A stretch of DNA of 64,000 bases, taken from the NCBI GenBank assembly GCA_964415865.1, contig CAYQBY010000003.1:1-64000 (forward strand), written 5' to 3'. Both the position numbers and the translations under genes were made by a program. The notes under the pieces are model-generated. The model did not search any database and was not told the origin of the DNA. It was given only the letters and a program-made list of their open reading frames with translations. Positions 18,049-26,585 of this stretch are shown piece by piece. This DNA comes from Thiopontia sp964415865. GTDB lineage: Bacteria > Pseudomonadota > Gammaproteobacteria > GCF-002020875. Numbering within the stretch: the stretch's first letter is position 1; the number at the start of each line of letters is the position of its first letter.

Positions 18049-19416
18049 ATGTTCAATAAGTTAAAGAATGAACTTGATCTAATTTATAGCGATCAGAGCA
18101 GTTCGCTTAATCAGGTTATCAGCATCATTCTCTCATTCAATGAGCGTCCATTCACTGCCCCGCCACCTCTAAATAGTGGTATCTACTGGAGAAGTCCACG
18201 TGAAGAGACGAGACTGCTAGCCCTGCAGAGTGGGTGGCAGAGAGAACTAAAGGGGAGAGAGCGTTTCACTGAGGCCAGGAAAGAGTTCCTGCAACTCACA
18301 AATTCATGGTCCATATTTGACCCGGAAGAGACAGGGGCCTCACCAAAAACACTCTTTCATTACGCCTTCCATGAGAATGATCCGATGGGGAGTGAGTGGC
18401 AGGGCTTTCCCAACACCCTGCTTATGCTGCCGCGAGTTCAGCTCATCAACCAGCGCGGAAGACAGAGCATAATTTTCTCACATAAAACAGACCAAACAAC
18501 CCAAGAGGTGATTCTGGAAAACTGGCAGACAGATCTCAACCAGCTTAGGGAGATTCTAGATAACCACCCTCCCCAAGGATCACCAGCTACAACCACACCT
18601 GACAACAGCCTTAATTCAGCAAAACCAATTTTTAGAGATGCAATTGAGAGCATCCACTCCACCTCAATCAAAAAGTTGGTGATCGGGCAACAACAATCAT
18701 TCCACTTCTCCAATCCAGTCAATACAGAACGGACACTGAAAACACTGGAACGGAGTAGCCCATCAAGCACACAGTTTTTATTCTCCATAGAGGACAAACA
18801 TTTCATTGCCGCACCTCCTGAACGTCTATTCTCAAAGCAAGGTGATAACGTGGAATCTGACGCCCTGGCAGGAACCCTGCCCAGAGGCAACAATAATGAA
18901 GAGGATATTACACAGGAACAGACCCTGCTCCATGATCCAAAACTACGTCATGAACACCAGCTAGTGGTTGATGCCATTGGTAACGCGCTGTCACCACTGT
19001 GCAAGACTGTAGATATTCCAGCTATGCCAACTGTTCATAAACTGGAGAATATCCAACACCTGTTGACAGCGATTAAGGGGCAGCTACAGACGGAAGATAA
19101 CAACAACACCTCCATCTTTGAATTGATTGAGGCACTTCACCAGAGCCCTGCAATCTGCGGTGATCCAAAAGCAGAAGCGCTCCAGTGGCTAACTAAACAC
19201 AACAATAGCTATCGTGGTGGATACTGCGGGGGGGCAGGATGGATTGATCCCCATGGAGATGGAGAGATCCACGTACTACTACGCTGCGCAATGGTTGAGG
19301 GCACAAAAGCCATCCTCTACGCCGGTGCCGGCATTGTTGATGGTTCAATTGTCGAGGATGAGATATCGGAGATAAGCCTAAAGATTCAAGGTATGCTAAA
19401 CGCACTTTCAGCCTGA
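18049..19416 (+). CDS. menF: Isochorismate synthase
   Basis: 455 aa chorismate-utilising enzyme that converts chorismate to isochorismate, the first step to menaquinone. The C-terminal catalytic domain includes FIAAPPERLFSKQG, ESDALAGTLPRG, HEHQLVVDAI and GGYCGGAGWIDPHGDGEIHV. The ATG at 18049 lies one codon after a TTG. It is the last gene of the nos-men run, 10 nt after menB, and converges on the nar operon with a 9-nt gap. Confidence 0.94.
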   Translation: MFNKLKNELDLIYSDQSSSLNQVISIILSFNERPFTAPPPLNSGIYWRSPREETRLLALQSGWQRELKGRERFTEARKEFLQLTNSWSIFDPEETGASPKTLFHYAFHENDPMGSEWQGFPNTLLMLPRVQLINQRGRQSIIFSHKTDQTTQEVILENWQTDLNQLREILDNHPPQGSPATTTPDNSLNSAKPIFRDAIESIHSTSIKKLVIGQQQSFHFSNPVNTERTLKTLERSSPSSTQFLFSIEDKHFIAAPPERLFSKQGDNVESDALAGTLPRGNNNEEDITQEQTLLHDPKLRHEHQLVVDAIGNALSPLCKTVDIPAMPTVHKLENIQHLLTAIKGQLQTEDNNNTSIFELIEALHQSPAICGDPKAEALQWLTKHNNSYRGGYCGGAGWIDPHGDGEIHVLLRCAMVEGTKAILYAGAGIVDGSIVEDEISEISLKIQGMLNALSA

Positions 19417-19425
19417 TATAGATAT

Positions 19426-19800
19426 TTAGTGCTCACCCTTAGTTTTACGAATACCTGCAATACGGTTACCTTGTTTCTGTGGTCCACCCATAGGAAAGAG
19501 ATCATGGAGATAACGGTTATTACCATGTTCTTTCCCCCATTTTTTTGTAAAATGTTTGATCATCTTTCTCACTTCTATTTGCACACCATGATTTTCATGA
19601 TGATCACGTATCAGTTTTATCACATCCCAGTGCTCGTCAGTTAATTCATCTATCCCCTCTTTTTTTGCCTGTGCAACAGCAAACCCTTCTGACCATTGAT
19701 CAAGATCCTGTATATAACCCTCTTGATCTGTTGCAATCATCTTACCATCAACCTCAACATGCTCTATGCGTATAGCAGATGGATTGGTATTAATTCCCAT
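19426..19800 (-). CDS. Cysteine-free DsrC/TusE-family protein in the nar operon
   Basis: 124 aa from ATG 19800, preceded by AAGGAGAGC. The fold is clearly DsrC/TusE: EVDGKMIATDQEGYIQDLDQ, DEHWDVIKLIRDHHEN and the C-terminal arm. Canonical DsrC ends with GPAKQACRFAGLPKPTGCV; here the arm is GPQKQGNRIAGIRKTKGEH, so both conserved cysteines are missing and there is none elsewhere. It therefore cannot form the DsrC trisulfide or act in TusE-type sulfur relay. Cysteine-less homologs have been proposed to be regulatory (RspA-type). It is the last gene of the narGHJI strand. Confidence 0.88.
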   Translation of the reverse strand: MGINTNPSAIRIEHVEVDGKMIATDQEGYIQDLDQWSEGFAVAQAKKEGIDELTDEHWDVIKLIRDHHENHGVQIEVRKMIKHFTKKWGKEHGNNRYLHDLFPMGGPQKQGNRIAGIRKTKGEH

Positions 19801-19813
19801 TAAAGCTCTCCTT

Positions 19814-19856
19814 AAAAAAAGGCTAACCCGAGAATTTATGATTTCCCAGGCTAGCC
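19814..19856 (-). terminator. Terminator or attenuator between narI and the DsrC-like gene
   Basis: On the minus strand GGCTAGCC (19849-19856) pairs with GGTTAGCC (19821-19828), with one G-U pair and a 20-nt loop, and seven T follow (19814-19820). The structure sits just before the Shine-Dalgarno of the DsrC-like gene, so it would lower that gene's expression relative to narGHJI. Confidence 0.6.
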
Positions 19857-19873
19857 CAAATACCACCAGAGTT

Positions 19874-20566
19874 TTAGTTTACGCTGATGTACTTGACCCT
19901 AACGATCTGATAAGCACGCCCCAGGTAGGTTACAGGAACACTCCAGACATGAACCAGACGGGTAAATGGAAATACCAGGAAGATAGTCATACCAAAAAAC
20001 ATATGAATCTTGTACGTACCAGAAACATTTGCAATCAGACTTGGATCAACACTTAGGGTTGCGATACTTTTGACGTATTCAGCAAGAATCAACATGGTTG
20101 TAACATCACCTTCAGCTGCATGATGCATTGAGCCTGAAATTGTATTTAGTCCTAATGCAGCAGTAACCAATAACCAAAAGATAATGAAATTGTCCCGTGT
20201 ACGGCTAATAGCCTTCACTCTAGGATTGGTCATTCTACGAACAAACAGTATTAACGCACCAACAAGAGCCATCCCGCCAAAGACAGCGCCTGCATAGATT
20301 GCAATATATTGATGCTGAACATCCGTAGCTACCATCTGCCACCAACTGTGTGGCAACAACATACCTGCCGCATGGCCAAAGAAGATACCAAGGATTCCAA
20401 CATGGAACAGATTACTACCCAACCACATACCCTTGTTACTTAGCAATTGACTGGAATCAGCCTTCCAAGTGTACTGTTCTCGGTCAAAACGAATCCAGCT
20501 ACCTAGAATAAAGATTGTTCCAGCCAGATATGGATAAACACCAAAAATAAAATCATGTAATGTCAT
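19874..20566 (-). CDS. narI: Respiratory nitrate reductase gamma subunit (cytochrome b)
   Basis: 230 aa with five membrane segments. It binds two hemes b and passes quinol electrons to NarH. Candidate heme histidines are in NLFHVGILGIFFGHAAG and in KIHMFFGM / RLVHVWSVP. It is 11 nt after narJ. Full length for NarI. Confidence 0.96.
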   Translation of the reverse strand: MTLHDFIFGVYPYLAGTIFILGSWIRFDREQYTWKADSSQLLSNKGMWLGSNLFHVGILGIFFGHAAGMLLPHSWWQMVATDVQHQYIAIYAGAVFGGMALVGALILFVRRMTNPRVKAISRTRDNFIIFWLLVTAALGLNTISGSMHHAAEGDVTTMLILAEYVKSIATLSVDPSLIANVSGTYKIHMFFGMTIFLVFPFTRLVHVWSVPVTYLGRAYQIVRVKYISVN

Positions 20567-20577
20567 TATTGACTCCT

Positions 20578-21093
20578 TTAAGCCGCCTTGACCAATTGGC
20601 CACGGTTTTCAATCATCCGAACCAACTTTGCATATGGGCTATTGGCTTTCTCAAGATTATCTCCAAGGATTGCAAGAATCTTCCCAACATCTGCCAGGAA
20701 GAAACGACTCTCCTCCTCCCCCAGAGTGGAAACGTACTCCAACAACAGAGGGAGATAATCAGGAATCTCTCCATCCTTAATCTCCAAACCATTCGCCTTG
20801 AAGTGTTCTGTCAGATCAATCAATGCAGGGCCACGATCACGGCTATCACCATGAATATGGTGAGTCATATGCAAATCATGCTCAGGAACCATATCAAAGG
20901 TCTGTACATAAATTTGCTGGGCCCCGGTCAGGTCATGAAGCTGAAGCCAACTGATAAAGTCAGCCACCTCTTTGCGTTCACCCTGCTTGATCTGAGGATC
21001 ACAGTCAATCACCTCTGTGATCTCTGTCAGATGTTCCATCAAAGCAGTAGTTGGATAATCTAGCAATCGGGCTAGTACAGTATAAAGTTTCAT
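20578..21093 (-). CDS. narJ: Nitrate reductase assembly chaperone
   Basis: 171 aa from ATG 21093, preceded by AAGGAGTG. NarJ/TorD-family chaperone needed to insert molybdenum cofactor into NarG and to attach the complex to NarI. It has the LYTVLARLLDYPTTALMEHL start and the PDYLPLLLEYVSTL segment typical of NarJ. Not part of the mature enzyme. Confidence 0.95.
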   Translation of the reverse strand: MKLYTVLARLLDYPTTALMEHLTEITEVIDCDPQIKQGERKEVADFISWLQLHDLTGAQQIYVQTFDMVPEHDLHMTHHIHGDSRDRGPALIDLTEHFKANGLEIKDGEIPDYLPLLLEYVSTLGEEESRFFLADVGKILAILGDNLEKANSPYAKLVRMIENRGQLVKAA

Positions 21094-21108
21094 ATCTAAC
21101 ACTCCTTA

Positions 21109-22671
21109 TCAAGATCTTCTGCTTTTGGGTGGAGCAACAATGGCCATTGGGGTCACTGTCTTCTTTCTGGGAACTGGGAATAGACTAACTCCCTTACCAG
21201 AATCCCCACCATGAGAACTCATATTTCCACCAGAGAAACCATTCTGCCCCTGGAATCCATAAGGGTCCTCAAGATGCAATTCCTCGTGAGAGGTTGGGAT
21301 CACAAACCTATCTTCATAGTTGGCAATTCCAAGATAGCGATACATCTCTTCAGCCTGCTCTACCGTCAAACCAACAGTATCTAGAGCATCCTCACCAGTA
21401 CCACCCTCAACAGCTTTCATGCGCTGATGACTGCGCATCGCAAGCAGGCGACGAATTGCATCCATCACTGGAACCTCATCTCCTGCAGTCAATAGGTTGG
21501 CAAGAAATTTGGTTGGGAAACGAAGTGCATCAACAGTTGGGATAACTCCATCTGCCTCAGTAGGCAGGTTACCCTGGTCAATCTGACCCTGTACTGGAGA
21601 CATAGGTGGTACATACCACATACTTGGCAAAGTACGATACTCAGGATGTAGCGGGAATGCTATCTTCCACTCAACAGCCATCTTGTATACAGGGGACTCC
21701 TGTGCTGCATCAATCCATGATTGAGGTACACCATCGGCCAGAGCCTGCTTGATCACCTCAGGATCATTTGGGTCCATATAAGTATCCAGATGTTGCTGAT
21801 AGAGATCAGTTTCATTATTAGTTCCTGCAGCATCGCTAATCCGATCTGCATCGTAAAGCATTACACCCATATAACGGATGCGTCCGACACATGATTCTGC
21901 ACATGCAGAAGGCATTCCTGATTCAAGACGTGGATAACAGAGAATACATTTCTCAGACTTTCCAGATTCCCAGTTATAGTAGATTTTCTTGTATGGACAG
22001 GCACTGACACACATACGCCATCCACGGCAACGGTCCTGATCAATAAGCACCACACCATCCTCATCTCTCTTATAGATTGCACCAGATGGGCAACTTGCCA
22101 CACAAGCTGGATTCAGACAGTGATTACATAAACGAGGAAGATACATGTGGAATGTGTTCTCAAACTCTGAGTACATCTGTTTTTGTATACCATCAAAGTT
22201 CTTATCTTTGGAACGGTGCTCAAATTCCCCGGCCAGATCATCTTCCCAATTTGGTCCCCAAGTAATCTTGTCCATGGTCTCACCAGTGATCTGGGAGACT
22301 GGACGTGCCGTAGGTGCTGCTTCAGAGAGTGGCTTGTTCTGCAGCTTGGGATAGTCATAATCAAATGGCTCGTAATAATCATCCACCTCCGGCATATCTG
22401 GATTAGCAAAGATATTGAGAAGCTTGCTGGCTCGTCCTCCTGCTTTTAGTTCCAACTTACCATTCTTGCTAACCCAACCACCACGCCACTGCTCCTGATC
22501 TTCCCACATCTTGGGGTAACCAACACCCGGCTTGGACTCAACATTATTAAACCAGGCATACTCAACACCCTTACGATTGGTCCAAATATTTTTACACGTC
22601 ACCGAACAGGTATGACAACCAATACACTTGTCCAGGTTTAGTACCATTGCAATTTGTGCACGTATTTTCAT
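21109..22671 (-). CDS. narH: Respiratory nitrate reductase beta subunit
   Basis: 520 aa iron-sulfur subunit. Four cysteine groups bind three [4Fe-4S] and one [3Fe-4S] cluster: CIGCHTCSVTCKN; CNHCLNPACVASCP; CRGWRMCVSACP (Trp in place of Cys, the [3Fe-4S] site); and CILCYPRL with CAESC. The N terminus MKIRAQIAMVLNLDKC matches NarH. Between narG and narJ. Confidence 0.97.
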   Translation of the reverse strand: MKIRAQIAMVLNLDKCIGCHTCSVTCKNIWTNRKGVEYAWFNNVESKPGVGYPKMWEDQEQWRGGWVSKNGKLELKAGGRASKLLNIFANPDMPEVDDYYEPFDYDYPKLQNKPLSEAAPTARPVSQITGETMDKITWGPNWEDDLAGEFEHRSKDKNFDGIQKQMYSEFENTFHMYLPRLCNHCLNPACVASCPSGAIYKRDEDGVVLIDQDRCRGWRMCVSACPYKKIYYNWESGKSEKCILCYPRLESGMPSACAESCVGRIRYMGVMLYDADRISDAAGTNNETDLYQQHLDTYMDPNDPEVIKQALADGVPQSWIDAAQESPVYKMAVEWKIAFPLHPEYRTLPSMWYVPPMSPVQGQIDQGNLPTEADGVIPTVDALRFPTKFLANLLTAGDEVPVMDAIRRLLAMRSHQRMKAVEGGTGEDALDTVGLTVEQAEEMYRYLGIANYEDRFVIPTSHEELHLEDPYGFQGQNGFSGGNMSSHGGDSGKGVSLFPVPRKKTVTPMAIVAPPKSRRS

Positions 22672-22699
22672 CTTTATTTTCTCCTGTGTCCTGACTCAA

Positions 22700-25600
22700 T
22701 TAGTTGTTGATACCGGGAGGGTTCTTCTTCGCCTCTCGCTCTGGCGTCAATGGACGCTCCAGCCAATCAACATCCTGATCATCGATCTTGTGGACAATGA
22801 CATGTTCATCACGATTCGAACCCACCGTTCCATAGTAGTTAAATGCATAAGACAACTGCGCATAACCACCAATCATATGGGTTGGCTTCGGTACGGTACG
22901 GGTCACACTATTGAGAATTCCGCCACGCTTCCCAGTGGTATTGGAACCGGGAACATTAACGTTCTTCTCCTGTGCGTGATACATAATCGCCATGCCATTT
23001 GGAACACGCTGTGAGACAACAACGCGGGCAACCGTGGCACCATTGTCATTCATTGCCTCCACCCAGTCGTTATCTTTCAGACCGATAGAACGCGCATCCT
23101 CTTCAGAAACCCAGAAGTAAGGCCCGCCACGGAACAGGGTCAACATTCTCAGGTTATCCTGATAGGTGGAGTGAATTCCCCACTTGGAGTGCGGCGTAAT
23201 CCAGTTCAGCACCAAGTGTGGCTTACCCTTGATGGCTGCAGGAACATTCTTATGCGCCTGTAGATCCACTGCTGGCTTATAGGCACAGAAGCCTTCACCA
23301 AAGTCGAGCATCCACTCATGATCCTGATAGAACTGCGCACGTCCAGTCAATGTACGTAGCGGAATATGCTCATGGAGGTTGGTATAACAGGCGTTATAAC
23401 TGACCTCTTCAGATTCAATGCCCGACCAGGTAGGTGCGGTGATGATCTTACGGGGTTGAGAGACAATATCATGATAAGTGATCTTCTCATCCTGACGTCC
23501 CTTATAGAGGTGACTATGATCTACACCCGTCTTCTTGCTCTGTGCACTCCATGACTTGTGGGCGACCTCACCATTAGTCTCCGGCGCCATACGCATCACT
23601 GCATCACAGACATGAACATCCTCAGAGAGTGAAGGCATTCCCTTACTGATACCCTCTTCTTTGATCACACCATTGAGAGAAGCAAGCTCCTCAATCTCCT
23701 TGTCTGTATTCCAATCAATTCCTTTGATGGTGTTACCCAGTTTGTTCATCAGAGGGCCGAGGGCAATATACTTGGAGTATGTACTTGGATAATCACGCTC
23801 TACCACCTTAAAGATCGGGGCCGTCTTCCCTGGAATCAGATCACAATCACCCTTCTTCCAATCCTTGACCTCGCCAAAAGGCTGCGCCAATGCCATCGGA
23901 GTATCATGTTGCATCGGTAGTGCAACCACATCCTTCTGAGTTCCCAGATGAGTCTCAGAGAGCTCAGAGAACTTTTTGGCAATGGTCTTAAAGATCTGCC
24001 AATCCGATTTTGACTCCCAAGCAGGATCGACCGCCTTAGATAGTGGATGGATAAACGGATGCATATCGGTGGTATTCAGATCTGCCTTCTCATACCAGGT
24101 GGCCGTTGGCAGAACCATATCGGAATAGGCCCCTGTTGAGTTTAGACGGAAGTTGATATCGACCATCAGATCCAGCTTTCCAGTTGGGGATTTTTCTCTC
24201 CACTTAATCTCTCTACAGGCTGCTCCCTCAGTTCCCTCACTCATAACACCATTCTGTGCGCCGAGCAGATGTTTGAGGAAGTACTCATGTCCCTTGGAAG
24301 AACAACCAATCAGGTTCGAGCGCCAGACGAAGAGGTTACGTGGATGATTCTCTTCCGCATCAATATCCTCGTAGGCAAAATTTATATCACCAGACTTCAG
24401 TTTCTCAGCAAGATAACTGGAAACGCCAGCCTCATCTGTTGCGCCGGCCGCCTCTGCCTCCTTCACAATCTCAAGCGGATTCTTGTCAAAATGCGGCATG
24501 GATGGGGTCCATCCCAGACGCTGTGCAACCACATTATAGTCTCCCAACTGATACCCTTTATAACGTCCCTTGGCAGTAGACGCGAGCAGGCCATCTGCCT
24601 CTACACGCTCATAACGCCATTGATCCGTATGGAAATACCAGTAGGTAGTGGAAGCTGTGTGACGAGGTGGACGGTGCCAATCCAAACCAAATGCGATTGG
24701 TGCCCAACCAGCCTGTGGGCGAAGTTTCTCCTGACCCACATAATGTGCCCAACCACCACCAGATTGACCTACGCAACCACAGATATGGAGCAGATTCATG
24801 ATGCCACGATAGTTCATATCATTGTGGTACCAGTGGTTAATTGCAGCACCCAGAATCACCATCGATTTACCACGAGTCTTCGAGGCATTGTCAGCAAACT
24901 CACGGCCAGTACGCTCCAGATCAGCAGCAGGAACACCTGTTACCATTGATGCCCATGCTGGGGTATAAGGTACAGATTCATCGGAATAATCTTTTGCCAG
25001 GTTATCGCCCAGTCCACGGTCAATACCGTACTGTGCTACCTGAAGATCAAATACCGAAGTTACATGAACCTCTTCACCAGAGGCTAGAATAAGCTTACGT
25101 GCTGGAATCTTGCGAACCAGTGAATCACCATCCTCTGGGGTAAAGTGAGGGAAGGTTACATCTATAACCTCATCCCTATTATCTATACAGCTAAGCTCAG
25201 CCTCGATCTCATTACCATTGGCCTGTTCAAGGATATTCCACTTACCCTCCTCACCCCAACGGAATCCAACAGAACCATTTGGTACAACAAATGAGTTACT
25301 CCTAGAGTCACGTACAATTGTCTTCCATTCAGGATTATTGCTCTCTCCCATGTTGTTATCAAAATCAGAAGCGCGGAGGAAACGACCAGTAATCAGTTTA
25401 TCTCCCTGCTTCTCCAGAATGACCTGCATTGGGAAATCTGTAAAACTACGCGCATACTCAGTGAAGTATGGATCTTGCTGATTGACATGAAACTCTTTCA
25501 ATGCCACATGGCCCATTGCAAGAAATGCAGCGGAGTCTGTACCCTGTTTCACAGGCATCCAGAGATCAGCAAACTTCACATACTCTGCATAGTCTGGTGC

Positions 25601-26443
25601 CATCGATACAATCTTGGTTCCGTTATAACGAGATTCCACTGCAAAGTGAGCGTCCGGTGTACGGGTCATTGGCAGATTTGCACCACAGACAATAATGTAC
25701 TTGGAGTTATACCAATCCGCAGACTCTGGCACATCAGTCTGCTCACCCCAAACCTGAGGCGAAGCAGGTGGCAGATCACAATACCAATCATAGAAAGAGC
25801 CAACTCCAGCACCAATTAGGGATAGGTACCTGGAACCAGCCGCATAAGAGATCATCGACATCGCAGGGATTGGCGAGAAACCATAGATACGGTCTGGTCC
25901 CCACTTCTTGATGGTATGAATATTAGCTGCAGCAATCATCTCAACCATCTCATCCCACTCTGCGCGGACAAATCCACCCAGACCACGAACACCCACATAA
26001 CTTTCACGTTTTGCTGAATCATTCTGAATCGCTGCCCAGGCATCGACAGGATCTTTTCCCGAGTCACGCTCCGCACGATAGAGATCCACCAAGCGACCAC
26101 GCACCAGCGGATATTTAATACGGTGAGGACTATAGAGGTACCAAGAGAAAGAGGCGCCACGCTGACACCCTCTGGGCTCATGGTTAGGGAGATCATCCCT
26201 GGTTCTAGGGTAATCAGTCTGCTGCATCTCATATGCAACCAACCCATTCTTGACATAAATCTTCCAGGAACAACCACCAGTACAGTTCACACCATGTGTT
26301 GAACGCACCATTTTGTCATGGCGCCAACGGTTACGGTATGTATCTTCCCACTGACGATCCTCTTGGGTCACAATGCCGTGCCCCTTTGAGAAGGTATCTT
26401 TGACTTTGCCAAAATATCTCAAACGATCAAGAAAATGACTCAT
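22700..26443 (-). CDS. narG: Respiratory nitrate reductase alpha subunit
   Basis: 1247 aa from ATG 26443, preceded by AAGGAGAG. Mo-bisMGD catalytic subunit of the cytoplasmic-side, quinol-linked nitrate reductase. The N terminus MSHFLDRLRYF is the vestigial Tat-like leader of NarG. HGVNCTGGCSW gives the His/Cys ligands of the FS0 cluster. PNHEPRGCQRGASFSWYLYS and the C-terminal molybdopterin dinucleotide region (GVNCT... and MYHAQEKNVNVPGS) are conserved. A structured intergenic region separates it from narK2. Confidence 0.98.
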   Translation of the reverse strand: MSHFLDRLRYFGKVKDTFSKGHGIVTQEDRQWEDTYRNRWRHDKMVRSTHGVNCTGGCSWKIYVKNGLVAYEMQQTDYPRTRDDLPNHEPRGCQRGASFSWYLYSPHRIKYPLVRGRLVDLYRAERDSGKDPVDAWAAIQNDSAKRESYVGVRGLGGFVRAEWDEMVEMIAAANIHTIKKWGPDRIYGFSPIPAMSMISYAAGSRYLSLIGAGVGSFYDWYCDLPPASPQVWGEQTDVPESADWYNSKYIIVCGANLPMTRTPDAHFAVESRYNGTKIVSMAPDYAEYVKFADLWMPVKQGTDSAAFLAMGHVALKEFHVNQQDPYFTEYARSFTDFPMQVILEKQGDKLITGRFLRASDFDNNMGESNNPEWKTIVRDSRSNSFVVPNGSVGFRWGEEGKWNILEQANGNEIEAELSCIDNRDEVIDVTFPHFTPEDGDSLVRKIPARKLILASGEEVHVTSVFDLQVAQYGIDRGLGDNLAKDYSDESVPYTPAWASMVTGVPAADLERTGREFADNASKTRGKSMVILGAAINHWYHNDMNYRGIMNLLHICGCVGQSGGGWAHYVGQEKLRPQAGWAPIAFGLDWHRPPRHTASTTYWYFHTDQWRYERVEADGLLASTAKGRYKGYQLGDYNVVAQRLGWTPSMPHFDKNPLEIVKEAEAAGATDEAGVSSYLAEKLKSGDINFAYEDIDAEENHPRNLFVWRSNLIGCSSKGHEYFLKHLLGAQNGVMSEGTEGAACREIKWREKSPTGKLDLMVDINFRLNSTGAYSDMVLPTATWYEKADLNTTDMHPFIHPLSKAVDPAWESKSDWQIFKTIAKKFSELSETHLGTQKDVVALPMQHDTPMALAQPFGEVKDWKKGDCDLIPGKTAPIFKVVERDYPSTYSKYIALGPLMNKLGNTIKGIDWNTDKEIEELASLNGVIKEEGISKGMPSLSEDVHVCDAVMRMAPETNGEVAHKSWSAQSKKTGVDHSHLYKGRQDEKITYHDIVSQPRKIITAPTWSGIESEEVSYNACYTNLHEHIPLRTLTGRAQFYQDHEWMLDFGEGFCAYKPAVDLQAHKNVPAAIKGKPHLVLNWITPHSKWGIHSTYQDNLRMLTLFRGGPYFWVSEEDARSIGLKDNDWVEAMNDNGATVARVVVSQRVPNGMAIMYHAQEKNVNVPGSNTTGKRGGILNSVTRTVPKPTHMIGGYAQLSYAFNYYGTVGSNRDEHVIVHKIDDQDVDWLERPLTPEREAKKNPPGINN

Positions 26444-26492
26444 AAACAACTCTCCTTAAAAATTAATTGGAGTTCAATATAGATAGTAAGGT

Positions 26493-26570
26493 CAGGGCAA
26501 CCCCTATGCAGATTTGTGATGGGTTTGGTAATCTGCAGGGTGTACGAGTACAACACAAAGGGTTGCCCTG
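26493..26570 (-). ncRNA. Possible three-way-junction RNA between narK2 and narG
   Basis: Three perfect inverted repeats nest in 78 nt. P1 is CAGGGCAACCC (26493-26503) with GGGTTGCCCTG (26560-26570). P2 is TGCAGATT (26507-26514) with AATCTGCA (26530-26537). P3 is TGTAC (26541-26545) with GTACA (26548-26552). No T run follows on the minus strand, so it does not look like a simple terminator. It may be an mRNA processing or stability element, or a cis-regulatory leader for narGHJI. It matches no family I know. Confidence 0.55.
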
Positions 26571-26585
26571 TATTTTGTCTAACAG

